Assembly (NCBI GenBank): GCA_018241865.1
Contig: JAFECY010000025.1
Span: forward strand, 1-8,382
Length of the DNA stretch: 8,382 nt
Direction: 5' to 3'
Source: Pseudomonadota bacterium
GTDB taxonomy: Bacteria; Pseudomonadota; Gammaproteobacteria; Burkholderiales; Burkholderiaceae_D
Under the pieces are notes generated by a model. The model saw nothing but the letters and a program-made list of their open reading frames with translations, made no database searches and was not told where the DNA came from. Positions 1 through 7,636 of this stretch are shown here, piece after piece; the stretch's first letter is position 1; the number at the start of each line of letters is the position of its first letter. The position numbers and the translations under genes were made by a program.

Positions 1-522
1 ATGGAAGCCATTTCACAGCTCCACGAGAACTACATGCTTCTCAAACTTGATGTTGGTTTTATTCAGCCTTGCATTGACTGGGCTATCCAGCGCTTACAGC
101 TTGACCAAGAAAATGAAGACTTGGACGTCGTTCTGTTAGCTGCTGCAACAACCTATGAGGATGCGTTTCCGCTGGTAGAGCAAATAATTGTTAGATATGT
201 CGGAGCCGATGCAATTGATCAGCAACTTGCTGCGGGAAAATACATAGCCAAACTTTTCCGTGAATACAAGACGGGAGCAGAAAGCATTGAGTCTCTAGAC
301 ACCAAATTCTCCACGCTCTATTACAACCTTGGGTATCCGTCTTGGTTGGTTATGCTTAGTCGTAATTGTGAGTACGCCACGGATATTGATACGTTCAATG
401 AGCCATTTGAGCAAGAGTTTGAGTACATTGCCAAGCTCTGGGATTCTTCTTCAACGCTCTCAGAATTTGAGTCGAAGTACGACCGCAAGGTATCAAACCA
501 ACATGATGCGAAATACTACTAA
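1..522 (+). CDS. Uncharacterised 173-residue acidic protein, possibly DUF2247-like
   Basis: I do not recognise this gene with certainty. The frame is open from an ATG at base 1 to a TAA at 520-522. Because the window starts exactly at that ATG, the ribosome binding site is not visible and a further upstream start cannot be excluded. The product is acidic and apparently soluble: there is no signal peptide or membrane segment. An early part (about residues 10-35) carries a pattern like 'LDVGFIQPCIDWAIQRL', followed by an acidic stretch (ENEDLD) and aromatic-rich helices towards the C-terminus (about 80-147). This loosely resembles DUF2247 proteins, which are small and of unknown function; that is a memory-based impression. 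GC content is about 44% by hand count, well below the flanking genes, which suggests horizontal acquisition. It ends 7 bases from the convergent hydratase stop. The coding call is supported by length, sensible composition and lack of a competing frame. Confidence 0.7.
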   Translation: MEAISQLHENYMLLKLDVGFIQPCIDWAIQRLQLDQENEDLDVVLLAAATTYEDAFPLVEQIIVRYVGADAIDQQLAAGKYIAKLFREYKTGAESIESLDTKFSTLYYNLGYPSWLVMLSRNCEYATDIDTFNEPFEQEFEYIAKLWDSSSTLSEFESKYDRKVSNQHDAKYY

Positions 523-529
523 ATCGCAA

Positions 530-1348
530 TCAAACAAACGAAATCGTCAACCCTTCCAGACTCACTCCTGAAAACGCCGTACTCCACGTCTGCCCCGCCG
601 TCACCGGACACGCCTCGATCCAGGCACCGGTGCTGACAATTTCCCCCGCCTGCAGACCGGCTCCCTGCGACACCAGCAAGCGCTGCAATGCATGCAGAGC
701 ATGCACCGGGCTGCCATGCACATCGCTGCCGAAACCGGCGGCGCGCAAGCCGAAACCGGCACCTTCGCTGCATGACAGCGACACGCTGGCAGCACTCAGA
801 ATTTGCGCTAAGTGATGACGCGAGGCCATCGACAATAGTTTCGGTTCGCTAATTAGCAAAGCACCGTGAAAACCAAAGGCCGCGACCGCATCGGCAATCT
901 CGAATTGCCAGTCGGGATAAGGACAGCTCAATATCTCGATGCCGTGCGCCATCCACTCGATGCAATCGGTCAGTTCTTCCATGCTGGCATCGGCGGCCGG
1001 CGTGATGGCGAGTTTGAAGACGATTTCCGGCTGAATGCGCGGCTGCAGCGCGCCGCTCAAACTTTGCGCGCCGTGGTTATCCTCGACATAGCGCACGGTG
1101 CCGTCGAACAGCGGCGTCCAGCCAAGCGCGACGCCTTGCGCCGCGTGGCGCTTATTGACAAAGCTGATCTTGCGCCCGACCATTTGCTCGCCTCCGGCGA
1201 TGCGCAGGTCGGTAACGGCCTTGGCGACGGCATAGCCATCGGCGAGGGACAGGGCTTCGATTGCGGAAAACGGTGGTAGCAACTTGCCGGCGCGACGCGC
1301 ATCGAGCAATTGCCGGGCATGGCGCTGGGCTAGCGTGGAGGAAAGCAT
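530..1348 (-). CDS. Hydratase of the fumarylacetoacetase / 2-keto-4-pentenoate hydratase superfamily
   Basis: This is a cytosolic enzyme related to MhpD-type hydratases, which add water to 2-hydroxy-alkadienoates in aromatic meta-cleavage pathways; the actual substrate here is unknown. I chose the ATG at 1346-1348, giving 272 residues, the usual family size. An in-frame ATG at 1424-1426 would add 26 residues without family character. With the chosen start, the conserved Lys of 'GRKIS' is residue 60, matching MhpD Lys60. The metal site is 'RIQPEIVF' with Glu108, then Glu138 in 'HGIEIL', followed by a conserved 'PDWQFEIADAVAAFGFHGALL' type segment (about 145-165). MhpD has Glu at 106, 108 and 139, so here the first ligand is Gln106. 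No aromatic-degradation genes sit nearby. It follows ruvB on the same strand after a 183-base spacer, and no good Shine-Dalgarno is visible. The family is fairly sure; the activity is not. Confidence 0.8.
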   Translation of the reverse strand: MLSSTLAQRHARQLLDARRAGKLLPPFSAIEALSLADGYAVAKAVTDLRIAGGEQMVGRKISFVNKRHAAQGVALGWTPLFDGTVRYVEDNHGAQSLSGALQPRIQPEIVFKLAITPAADASMEELTDCIEWMAHGIEILSCPYPDWQFEIADAVAAFGFHGALLISEPKLLSMASRHHLAQILSAASVSLSCSEGAGFGLRAAGFGSDVHGSPVHALHALQRLLVSQGAGLQAGEIVSTGAWIEACPVTAGQTWSTAFSGVSLEGLTISFV

Positions 1349-1531
1349 GGGATGCACCCGGTTCACGGGCGGGGACAGTTGGAAACGGCTTATTGTGGGT
1401 GACAATCCGGCTTGGCACAAGGGCAAGCGGATGACTGCACGATGCGACGCTGCCCCCTCTTCCCCAACCCTTCTCCCGCGAGGGGAGAAGGGAGTGATTC
1501 ACGGAATAACGACTATATGGAAGCCACTTTA
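1349..1531. other. Intergenic spacer between ruvB and the hydratase gene
   Basis: This 183-base stretch carries no convincing gene. Its right half holds the GC-rich inverted repeat described separately. On the minus strand upstream of the hydratase start there are only weak promoter-like words, for example TTGTGC followed 17 bases later by CACAAT, so whether the hydratase has its own promoter or depends on ruvAB read-through is open. Confidence 0.5.
1452..1492. repeat. REP-like dispersed repeat with 10-bp hairpin
   Basis: A perfect 10-bp inverted repeat lies at 1468-1477 (CCCTTCTCCC) and 1483-1492 (GGGAGAAGGG), separated by a 5-base GCGAG loop. It is preceded by a related pyrimidine-rich arm at about 1452-1470 (GCCCCCTCTTCCCCAACCC). 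The wording 'CTCTCCCCAACCC(T)CTCCCgcgaGGGGAGAGGG' is a type I know as a common dispersed intergenic element in proteobacterial genomes. It sits about 40 bases downstream of the ruvB stop. Neither strand shows a run of T after the stem, so it is not a typical intrinsic terminator, though the hairpin could stabilise the 3' end of ruvAB mRNA. The class assignment is from memory. Confidence 0.6.
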
Positions 1532-2590
<1,059 letters not shown>

Positions 2591-2645
2591 AATTTTATTT
2601 CTTGCGAGACTGAGTTAAGCGCAACGGTACTCCGTCCTCAACATA

Positions 2646-3221
2646 TCAAGACTTCGCCAAAGCCTTCAAAGCCAGCTTAATGCCTTCCGAGACACCGCTG
2701 CCGGCCGGCACCTGCTTCAATGCCAGCGTCGCTTCTTTGTCGGAATAACCCAGCGCCAGCAAGGCATGCAGGATATCGGAACCGGCATCACTATGCGTCG
2801 CCGCGCCTGCACCCAGATCGGCGCCGAGCTTGCCCTTCAATTCGAGCAGCAGCCGTTCGGCGGTCTTTTTGCCGATGCCGGGAATCTTAGTCAATCGCCC
2901 GGCTTCCTGCATCGTCACCGCTTGCGCTAAATCGGCCACAGACAGGCCGGACAGAATCGACAAGGCCGTGCGCGCACCGACGCCGGAAATTTTAATGAGC
3001 TCTTTGAAGACATTGCGTTCCTCCACCGTGCCGAAACCATACAGTAGGTGGGCATCTTCACGCACCGCCAGATGCGTCAACAGCACGACCTTCTCGCCCA
3101 GTCCCGGCAGATTGTAGAAAGTGCTCATCGGCACGCCCACTTCGTAACCAACACCATTGCAATCGACAATCAATTGCGGCGGATTTTTCTCCAGCAGGAT
3201 TCCAGAAAGTCGGCCTATCAT
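2646..3221 (-). CDS. ruvA: Holliday junction DNA-binding protein RuvA
   Basis: RuvA binds the four-way junction as a tetramer and recruits RuvB. I set the start at the ATG at 3219-3221, which gives the family's standard N-terminus MIGRLSG and 191 residues. The open frame runs 12 codons further upstream, but that part is translated from a 14-bp tandem repeat and has no family character. Domain I (OB fold) covers about 1-63. Domain II contains two helix-hairpin-helix motifs, visible as '[10 protein letters not shown]' (about 77-86) and '[12 protein letters not shown]' (about 112-123). The C-terminal domain III, which contacts RuvB, ends at '[10 protein letters not shown]' and includes the typical ALLALGY stretch. 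No clear Shine-Dalgarno is seen. It leads a ruvA-ruvB pair and is divergent from the acpH-like gene. Confidence 0.97.
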   Translation of the reverse strand: MIGRLSGILLEKNPPQLIVDCNGVGYEVGVPMSTFYNLPGLGEKVVLLTHLAVREDAHLLYGFGTVEERNVFKELIKISGVGARTALSILSGLSVADLAQAVTMQEAGRLTKIPGIGKKTAERLLLELKGKLGADLGAGAATHSDAGSDILHALLALGYSDKEATLALKQVPAGSGVSEGIKLALKALAKS

Positions 3222-3229
3222 AGCGGTGG

Positions 3230-3267
3230 GATGTGCAATAAATGATGTGCAATGCATGATGTAATAA
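3230..3267. repeat. 14-bp tandem repeat upstream of ruvA
   Basis: Two near-identical 14-base units, GATGTGCAATAAAT (3230-3243) and GATGTGCAATGCAT (3244-3257), are followed in register by a decayed third unit beginning GATGTAATAA (3258-3267). The array ends 8 bases from the ruvA start codon, in what would be its 5' untranslated region. It could be an operator, an mRNA feature or a replication-slippage product. The repeat itself is read directly; any function is unknown. Confidence 0.75.
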
Positions 3268-3291
3268 ACTGGCGTCCATCATACAGGACAA
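3263..3291 (-). promoter_or_regulatory. Candidate sigma70 promoter for ruvAB
   Basis: On the minus strand a TTGTCC box (3291-3286, four of six matches to TTGACA) is separated by exactly 17 bases from TTTATT (3268-3263, four of six matches to TATAAT). Transcription would begin near 3256, giving a leader of about 35 bases that contains the tandem repeat. This is a modest match in the right place. No LexA box with the standard spacing is present nearby. Confidence 0.3.
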
Positions 3292-3295
3292 AACC

Positions 3296-3349
3296 ATGAA
3301 CACTCGCACTAAGCGTGGCAGTCACGGTCGGCGTGCGGGAACCCATTGA
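3296..3349 (+). CDS. Possible 17-codon upstream ORF in the acpH leader
   Basis: An ATG at 3296 opens a 17-codon frame ending with TGA at 3347-3349. It would encode the basic peptide MNTRTKRGSHGRRAGTH. It is preceded by AGGA (3285-3288) with a 7-base spacer, the best Shine-Dalgarno arrangement I found in the window. The stop lies only 4 bases before the acpH-like ATG at 3354, in a different frame, a geometry suited to translational coupling. The peptide matches nothing I know and may simply be a ribosome-loading leader. It overlaps the predicted ruvA promoter region on the other strand. Confidence 0.3.
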   Translation: MNTRTKRGSHGRRAGTH

Positions 3350-3353
3350 GCCC

Positions 3354-3959
3354 ATGAATTATCTGGCGCATATCTACCTAGCCCGACACGACAACGCAGC
3401 CATGCTCGGCGCGCTGCTCGGTGATTTCGCCAAGGCGAATGTCGCCGGAAAATACGCGCCCTTGATCGAGACGGAAATCCTGCTGCACCGGAAAATCGAT
3501 TCTTATACCGACAGCCATGCCGTCACGAAAGCAGCCTTGCAACGTTTCGCGCCCGGCCGCAGACGATTTGCCGGCATCGTGCTGGATGTGTTTTACGATC
3601 ACTTGCTGGCGAAAGATTGGCCATCCTATTCCGATGTGCCGCTGCAGGAATTTGTGCAAAATTTCTATCGCACACTCGACACGCACCATCATCTGCTGCC
3701 GCCGAAACTGTTGGACATTGCACCACGCATGGCAGAGCAAAACTGGCTCGGCTCCTACCAAGATTTCCGCAGCGTGGAATTTGCAGTCAACCGGATTTCG
3801 CAACGGCTCTCGCGGGATGGCAATTTGTTGCGGGAAGCCTTACTCGACTTGGAAGCACATCACACCGCGCTCACGGCGGGGTTCGCGCATTTCTTTCCCG
3901 AATTGATGCAATTTGCGGAAGCGGAACGCAATAGACTGCGACAAAAAAACACCGGCTAA
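3354..3959 (+). CDS. acpH: Acyl carrier protein phosphodiesterase family protein (AcpH/DUF479)
   Basis: AcpH removes the 4'-phosphopantetheine arm from holo-ACP, giving apo-ACP, in the cytosol. I chose the ATG at 3354 because it gives the family's typical N-terminus, [10 protein letters not shown], and 201 residues, near the 193 of E. coli AcpH. A GTG at 3315 would add 13 unlikely residues. Visible landmarks are LLGDFAK (21-27) with Asp24, the HRKID segment with His45 and Asp49, [14 protein letters not shown] (76-89) with Asp78 and His83, and LDLEAHH (164-170). AcpH is a divergent HD-type metal hydrolase in which Asp24 is important; the other residues are my proposed counterparts. The gene runs opposite to its neighbours, between ruvC and ruvA, and its TAA overlaps the ruvC stop. 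Only a weak GAG lies just before the ATG, so the upstream ORF may help translation. The enzymatic role in this lineage is inferred. Confidence 0.82.
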   Translation: MNYLAHIYLARHDNAAMLGALLGDFAKANVAGKYAPLIETEILLHRKIDSYTDSHAVTKAALQRFAPGRRRFAGIVLDVFYDHLLAKDWPSYSDVPLQEFVQNFYRTLDTHHHLLPPKLLDIAPRMAEQNWLGSYQDFRSVEFAVNRISQRLSRDGNLLREALLDLEAHHTALTAGFAHFFPELMQFAEAERNRLRQKNTG

Positions 3960-4504
3960 ACTAAGCGCCCGCCCCGCACACGCAGCCCCTTCTTCGCCAG
4001 CGCCGGCGCCAAGCCACCCAGCACACCCAGCACATCGCTGTTGTGCGCATGGCAGATCGCCACACCGAGCGCATCGGCGGCATCGCGCCCCGGCATGCCG
4101 GACAAGGACAGCAGACGCTGCACCATGTCTTGCACTTGCTGCTTCTGCGCTTTGCCGTGGCCGACCACTGCTTGCTTGACTTGCAGCGCGGTGTATTCGG
4201 CCACCAGCAAGTCGGCCGCCACCAGTCCGCAAATCGCCGCGCCGCGCGCCTGCCCGAGCAACAGAGTGGATTGCGGATTGACGTTGACGAATACTTTTTC
4301 GATCGCGGCGCAATCGGGCTGGTAAGTCCGAATGACTTCTGCGACGCCGGCAAGGATGGTTTTAAGACGCTGCGGCAAATCGAGGTCGGGCGTCTTGATG
4401 GTGCCGGACGCGACATAGCTCAGCTTGTTGCCCTGCTTTTCGATCACGCCGAAACCGGTGATACGCAAGCCGGGGTCGATGCCGAGGATGCGTCCGTCGC
4501 TCAT
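3956..4504 (-). CDS. ruvC: Crossover junction endodeoxyribonuclease RuvC
   Basis: RuvC is the dimeric, magnesium-dependent resolvase that nicks Holliday junctions symmetrically after RuvAB branch migration. The 182 residues fit the family. The RNase H-like fold begins with [16 protein letters not shown], and the four catalytic acids are all present: Asp10, Glu69 (in AAIEKVF), Asp141 and Asp144 (in RDAADALG). These correspond to E. coli Asp7, Glu66, Asp138 and Asp141. The ATG at 4502-4504 overlaps the antiporter TGA as ATGA, so ruvC is probably translated by re-initiation from the upstream gene; only a weak GGA precedes it. At its 3' end the TAG (complement of 3956-3958) overlaps the convergent acpH stop, and there is no room for a terminator between the two genes. 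ruvC is thus separated from ruvAB by an opposing gene. Confidence 0.98.
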   Translation of the reverse strand: MSDGRILGIDPGLRITGFGVIEKQGNKLSYVASGTIKTPDLDLPQRLKTILAGVAEVIRTYQPDCAAIEKVFVNVNPQSTLLLGQARGAAICGLVAADLLVAEYTALQVKQAVVGHGKAQKQQVQDMVQRLLSLSGMPGRDAADALGVAICHAHNSDVLGVLGGLAPALAKKGLRVRGGRLV

Positions 4505-5709
4505 TTTCCGGGTTCCGCCAGCACGGCATCATCAGTCAATGGCGGTTCCACGTTGAGGCCGAAATCGATGGCTTGACGCAGCACGAACGAAGGCAATGCG
4601 GTTGAGAGCAAGGCATACAACAGCAGGCCGCCGTATAGCGTGGCCGAAATGTTGAAACGCTCATACAAAACAAACGCCAACACCAGCGTGAACACCAAGG
4701 TCGGCATCAAGGTAATCGACACATTCAAAGTGCTACGCAACGATTCTTTGAATATCATGCGACGCTGCAGCCACAGAATCGTAATCCGCACCGGCAAGAT
4801 CACCACGGTAATCGCTAGGCCGATCCACAAGGCGGGCCATTCCAGCGCTTCGGCTGGCACATGCATGCCGGCCTCAAAAAAATAAAAGGGCACGAAGAAA
4901 CTCGCAAACAATTTGACGGCATGCATGGTGTCGGGCGACGCAATCGCCGGCATGCGTTCCTGTACCCGACGCGCCAGAATCCCGACCAAAAATGCGCCGA
5001 CCAAGTAGTACACGCCGAGTTCCTTGGTGACATACGCCGCCACGATCGCGATCATGACCAAGAATGAAAATTCCGACCCCGGCGCATACGGCAGAATGAA
5101 GCGCGCAAATGACATGAACGCCAGCGGCAACAGCAACACCATGCCCAGCAGAATGCCGGACGACACGGTCAACTGGCCGACAGAATTCGACTGCAAAGTA
5201 ATGAACAGCAAAGACAACGCCAACAGTTCAGCGGAAATCGCTTTGAGCATGACCCACAAGCGCTCTTCCTCTCGCAGTCCAAGCCGATTCAGGGATTCCA
5301 AAATAAACCCGGTGGAAGGCGTCAGTAAGGCCAGCGCCAGTAAGCTAGCGGCTTGCCATGACAGCCCCATCCAATGCATGCCGAGCCAAGCGCAAATACC
5401 GAGGGTGAACAAGCTGACCAGCAAATGCGTAATGATCGGCCATTTGTACTTGAGCAAATCGTCGATGTTGACTTCCAGCCCGGCAAACAGGAACAAGGAA
5501 GAAATGCCCATCACCGACAACAGCGATACGACCAGCATAGGCGGCGTGTGCTCGCTCCAAGCCGAAACCAGCAGACCGAATAACAGGCAGGTGATCGGCG
5601 CCGGAATGCGAAAGCGCTGCAGCGCTTTCGGCACCACCAAAATCATCAGCAAAAAGCCGAGGTACATCAGCGGCTGCGTGACGGAGGCATCCAGTTCAAA
5701 GTTCAGCAT
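4501..5709 (-). CDS. CPA2-type monovalent cation:proton antiporter (Kef/NapA-like, membrane domain only)
   Basis: This inner-membrane protein of 402 residues belongs to the Na+/H+ exchanger superfamily. I count about 12-13 hydrophobic segments from residue 13 to about 378. Family landmarks are '[15 protein letters not shown]' (71-85), '[13 protein letters not shown]' (128-140), '[14 protein letters not shown]' (231-244), and '[14 protein letters not shown]' (271-284), all comparable to KefB/KefC and NapA. There is no C-terminal TrkA-N or TrkA-C regulatory domain, only a short acidic tail. At the predicted ion-binding dyad, where NapA has Asp-Asp and KefC has Gln-Asp, this protein reads Ala160-Glu161 ([10 protein letters not shown]). 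The ATG at 5707-5709 lies 34 bases after the purH stop and lacks a Shine-Dalgarno. The stop overlaps the ruvC start. The substrate ion (K+, Na+ or other) cannot be told from the sequence. Confidence 0.88.
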   Translation of the reverse strand: MLNFELDASVTQPLMYLGFLLMILVVPKALQRFRIPAPITCLLFGLLVSAWSEHTPPMLVVSLLSVMGISSLFLFAGLEVNIDDLLKYKWPIITHLLVSLFTLGICAWLGMHWMGLSWQAASLLALALLTPSTGFILESLNRLGLREEERLWVMLKAISAELLALSLLFITLQSNSVGQLTVSSGILLGMVLLLPLAFMSFARFILPYAPGSEFSFLVMIAIVAAYVTKELGVYYLVGAFLVGILARRVQERMPAIASPDTMHAVKLFASFFVPFYFFEAGMHVPAEALEWPALWIGLAITVVILPVRITILWLQRRMIFKESLRSTLNVSITLMPTLVFTLVLAFVLYERFNISATLYGGLLLYALLSTALPSFVLRQAIDFGLNVEPPLTDDAVLAEPGK

Positions 5710-5720
5710 GACGCTGCGGG

Positions 5721-5764
5721 AGACGTGAAAGACGTCTTACCCGTCAATGGCGGAAATGACGGGT
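5721..5764. promoter_or_regulatory. Two adjacent inverted repeats at the purH-antiporter junction
   Basis: A perfect 8-bp inverted repeat, ACCCGTCA (5739-5746) and TGACGGGT (5757-5764), encloses a 10-base loop and includes the purH stop codon. Right after it on the minus-strand transcript comes a 6-bp hairpin, AGACGT (5721-5726) and ACGTCT (5732-5737), with a 5-base loop. There is no T-run, so intrinsic termination is unlikely. The pair could act as an mRNA processing or stability element that sets antiporter and ruvC output, but part of the first stem is also explained by the conserved PurH C-terminal codons. Confidence 0.4.
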
Positions 5765-7303
5765 GCCGGTGTACACCATCACCACACCGCGCTCATCGGC
5801 AGCGTCGATCACCTCTTGGTCACGCATCGAGCCGCCCGGTTGAATGACGCATGTCGCGCCGGCATCCACCACCACGTCTAGGCCGTCGCGGAACGGGAAG
5901 AAGGCATCGGAGGCGACTGCCGTGCCGACCAACGACAGCTTGGCATGTTGCGCTTTGATCGAAGCGATGCGCGCGGAATCGATGCGGCTCATCTGGCCGG
6001 CACCGACGCCCATGGTCATCCCCTTGGCACAGAACACGATCGCGTTCGACTTGACGAACTTGGCGACGCGCCAAGCGAACATCATGTCGGCCATTTGTTC
6101 CGGCGTCGGTTGTTTTTTAGTGACGATGCGCAGTTCTTCGCGCTGCACATTCTTGGCATCCGGCGCCTGCACCAACAAGCCGCCACCAACGCGTTTGAAA
6201 TCGTGATTGTTGATGCCCTTGCCCAGCGGAATTTGCAGCAAGCGCACGTTTTGTTTAGTCGAGAAAATGCGTTTGGCTTCTTCCGAAAAAGCAGGCGCGA
6301 TCAGCACTTCGACGAATTGCTTGACCACCGCTTCGGCGGTGAAGCCATCGAGTTCGCAATTGAAAGCAATGATGCCGCCGAAAGCCGAAGTCGGATCAGT
6401 CTGATGCGCTTTGACATAGGCTTCCAGCGGGGTTACGCCGGTAGCCACGCCACAAGGGTTGGCATGTTTGATGATGACGCAGGCGTGGTCATCGAAAGTC
6501 TTGACGCATTCCCAAGCGGCGTCAGCATCGGCGATATTGTTGTAGGACAGCTCCTTGCCCTGCAATTGCGCGTAGTTGGCCAACGCGCCTTCGACGGCGT
6601 GCACATCACGATAGAACGCCGCCGACTGATGCGGGTTTTCGCCGTAGCGCATTTCCTGCACCTTGTCGAAATGCAGGTTCAGCGTGGATGGATAAGGGCT
6701 GCGGGTGGCGTGCGCTTTGTCAGCGCCGAGCGACGTGAAATAGTTGGTGATCGCGCCATCGTATTGCGCGGTATGGGCAAACACTTTTTTCGCCAGGGTG
6801 AAGCGCGTTTCATAAGCGACGTCACCGCTTTTCATTTCTTCCAGCACCACGTTATAGTCAGCCGGATCACAGATCACCACCACGTCTTTGTGATTCTTGG
6901 CCGAGGAACGCAGCATGGCCGGGCCGCCGATGTCGATATTTTCAATCGCGTCTTCCAGCGTGCACTGTTGCTTCGCCACGGTTTGCTGGAAAGGATAGAG
7001 ATTGACCACCACCATGTCGATGGTCGGGATGTCGTGCTGCGCCAGCGCCGCCCGATGTTCCGGGAAATCGCGCCGCGCCAAAATGCCGCCATGCACTTTC
7101 GGATGCAAAGTTTTGACGCGACCATCGAGCATTTCCGGGAAGCCGGTGTAATCCGCTACCTCAGTGACGGCTAAGCCATTGTCGGCCAGCAGTTTAGCGG
7201 TGCCGCCGGTCGAAAGCAGCTTGACGCCCATGTCAGACAACGCGCGCGCAAATTCGAGCACGCCAGTTTTATCGGAAACGGAAATGAGGGCTTGTTTAAT
7301 CAT
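5744..7303 (-). CDS. purH: Bifunctional AICAR formyltransferase / IMP cyclohydrolase PurH
   Basis: PurH catalyses the last two steps of IMP synthesis in the cytosol: formylation of AICAR with 10-formyl-tetrahydrofolate, then ring closure. The product has 519 residues, close to the usual 510-530. The N-terminal IMP cyclohydrolase domain (about 1-200) shows SVSDKTG (8-14), STGGTAKLL (31-39) and [15 protein letters not shown] (59-73). The C-terminal transformylase domain shows MRYGENPHQ (218-226), KHANPCG (279-285) with the catalytic Lys-His pair, [10 protein letters not shown] (306-315), SDAFFPFRD (465-473), [12 protein letters not shown] (488-499) and the terminal GTRHFRH. The ATG at 7301-7303 gives the standard [12 protein letters not shown] start. 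It has no Shine-Dalgarno; instead the preceding 30 bases are almost all pyrimidine on the coding strand. fis ends 73 bases upstream and the antiporter follows after 34 bases. No convincing promoter or purine operator is visible. Confidence 0.98.
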   Translation of the reverse strand: MIKQALISVSDKTGVLEFARALSDMGVKLLSTGGTAKLLADNGLAVTEVADYTGFPEMLDGRVKTLHPKVHGGILARRDFPEHRAALAQHDIPTIDMVVVNLYPFQQTVAKQQCTLEDAIENIDIGGPAMLRSSAKNHKDVVVICDPADYNVVLEEMKSGDVAYETRFTLAKKVFAHTAQYDGAITNYFTSLGADKAHATRSPYPSTLNLHFDKVQEMRYGENPHQSAAFYRDVHAVEGALANYAQLQGKELSYNNIADADAAWECVKTFDDHACVIIKHANPCGVATGVTPLEAYVKAHQTDPTSAFGGIIAFNCELDGFTAEAVVKQFVEVLIAPAFSEEAKRIFSTKQNVRLLQIPLGKGINNHDFKRVGGGLLVQAPDAKNVQREELRIVTKKQPTPEQMADMMFAWRVAKFVKSNAIVFCAKGMTMGVGAGQMSRIDSARIASIKAQHAKLSLVGTAVASDAFFPFRDGLDVVVDAGATCVIQPGGSMRDQEVIDAADERGVVMVYTGTRHFRH

Positions 7304-7376
7304 GATGGAACAAAAAGGAAGGTAGGAGAAAACGAATTGGCGACACTGTGCGCCCTATCAAGACAACGCAAAAACA

Positions 7377-7610
7377 TTAGAGCAAGCCGTGTTGCTGCAA
7401 TTTCTTGCGCAAGGTATTGCGGTTGATGCCGAGCATCTCGGCCGCTAGCGACTGATTGCCTTCGGCGCGCGCCATCACGACTTCTAGAATCGGCCGCTCC
7501 ACCGTGAACACCACCATGTCATAGACATTCGTCGGTTGCAGTTCGCCTAAATCCTTGAAGTATTTTTCAAGGCTTTTCTTGACGACATCCTGGATATTGT
7601 CTTTGCTCAT
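7377..7610 (-). CDS. fis: DNA-binding nucleoid protein Fis
   Basis: Fis is a small homodimeric DNA-bending protein that shapes the nucleoid and modulates transcription, including stable RNA promoters. I set the start at the ATG at 7608-7610, giving 77 residues beginning MSKDNIQDVV, typical for betaproteobacterial Fis. A TTG at 7638-7640 overlapping the dusB stop would add 10 residues but looks unlikely. The N-terminal helices cover about 1-45, including VERPILEVVMARAEGNQ. The C-terminal helix-turn-helix covers about 49-77 and ends with the very conserved NRNTLRKKLQQHGLL. The gene lies 26 bases after dusB, the classic dusB-fis arrangement, and is followed by purH. No Shine-Dalgarno is visible before the ATG, so translation may rely on coupling with dusB. 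Confidence 0.95.
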   Translation of the reverse strand: MSKDNIQDVVKKSLEKYFKDLGELQPTNVYDMVVFTVERPILEVVMARAEGNQSLAAEMLGINRNTLRKKLQQHGLL

Positions 7611-7636
7611 GGTCTGATAGAGGAATGCGCGCCGGC

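Larger units (their letters stand above)
3222..3353. promoter_or_regulatory. Divergent regulatory region between ruvA and acpH
   Basis: This 132-base region separates the divergently read ruvA and acpH-like genes and must hold both promoters. It contains the 14-bp tandem repeat, the candidate ruvA promoter and the 17-codon upstream ORF listed separately. On the plus strand I see a TAATAA at 3262-3267 that could be a -10 element for acpH, but no good -35 lies at the right distance. The whole stretch is AT-richer than its surroundings on the ruvA side. Confidence 0.6.

Noticed and set aside
866..1279. A 137-codon open frame antisense to the hydratase gene
   Set aside because: The minus-strand frame encodes a recognisable enzyme family over the same bases, so this frame is a shadow.
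1468..1492. Intrinsic terminator for ruvAB
   Set aside because: The stem is strong but neither strand has a T-run after it, and the flanking words fit a dispersed repeat better.
3222..3257. Twelve-codon N-terminal extension of RuvA
   Set aside because: RuvA proteins begin with MIGR; the upstream codons come from the tandem repeat.
3269..3286. LexA (SOS) box upstream of ruvA
   Set aside because: CTG and CAG half-sites occur, but they are 12 bases apart instead of the 10 required by the usual CTG-N10-CAG operator, so SOS control of ruvAB cannot be claimed.
5945..7174. A 409-codon open frame on the plus strand antisense to purH
   Set aside because: It lies entirely inside purH, whose protein matches its family end to end. 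The antisense product is rich in His, Arg and Asp with no family character, as expected for the complementary frame of a GC-biased gene.
7366..7381. PurR operator between fis and purH
   Set aside because: Only one half-site (ACGCAAA) matches the enterobacterial palindrome and the other half does not; PurR of that type is not expected in this lineage.
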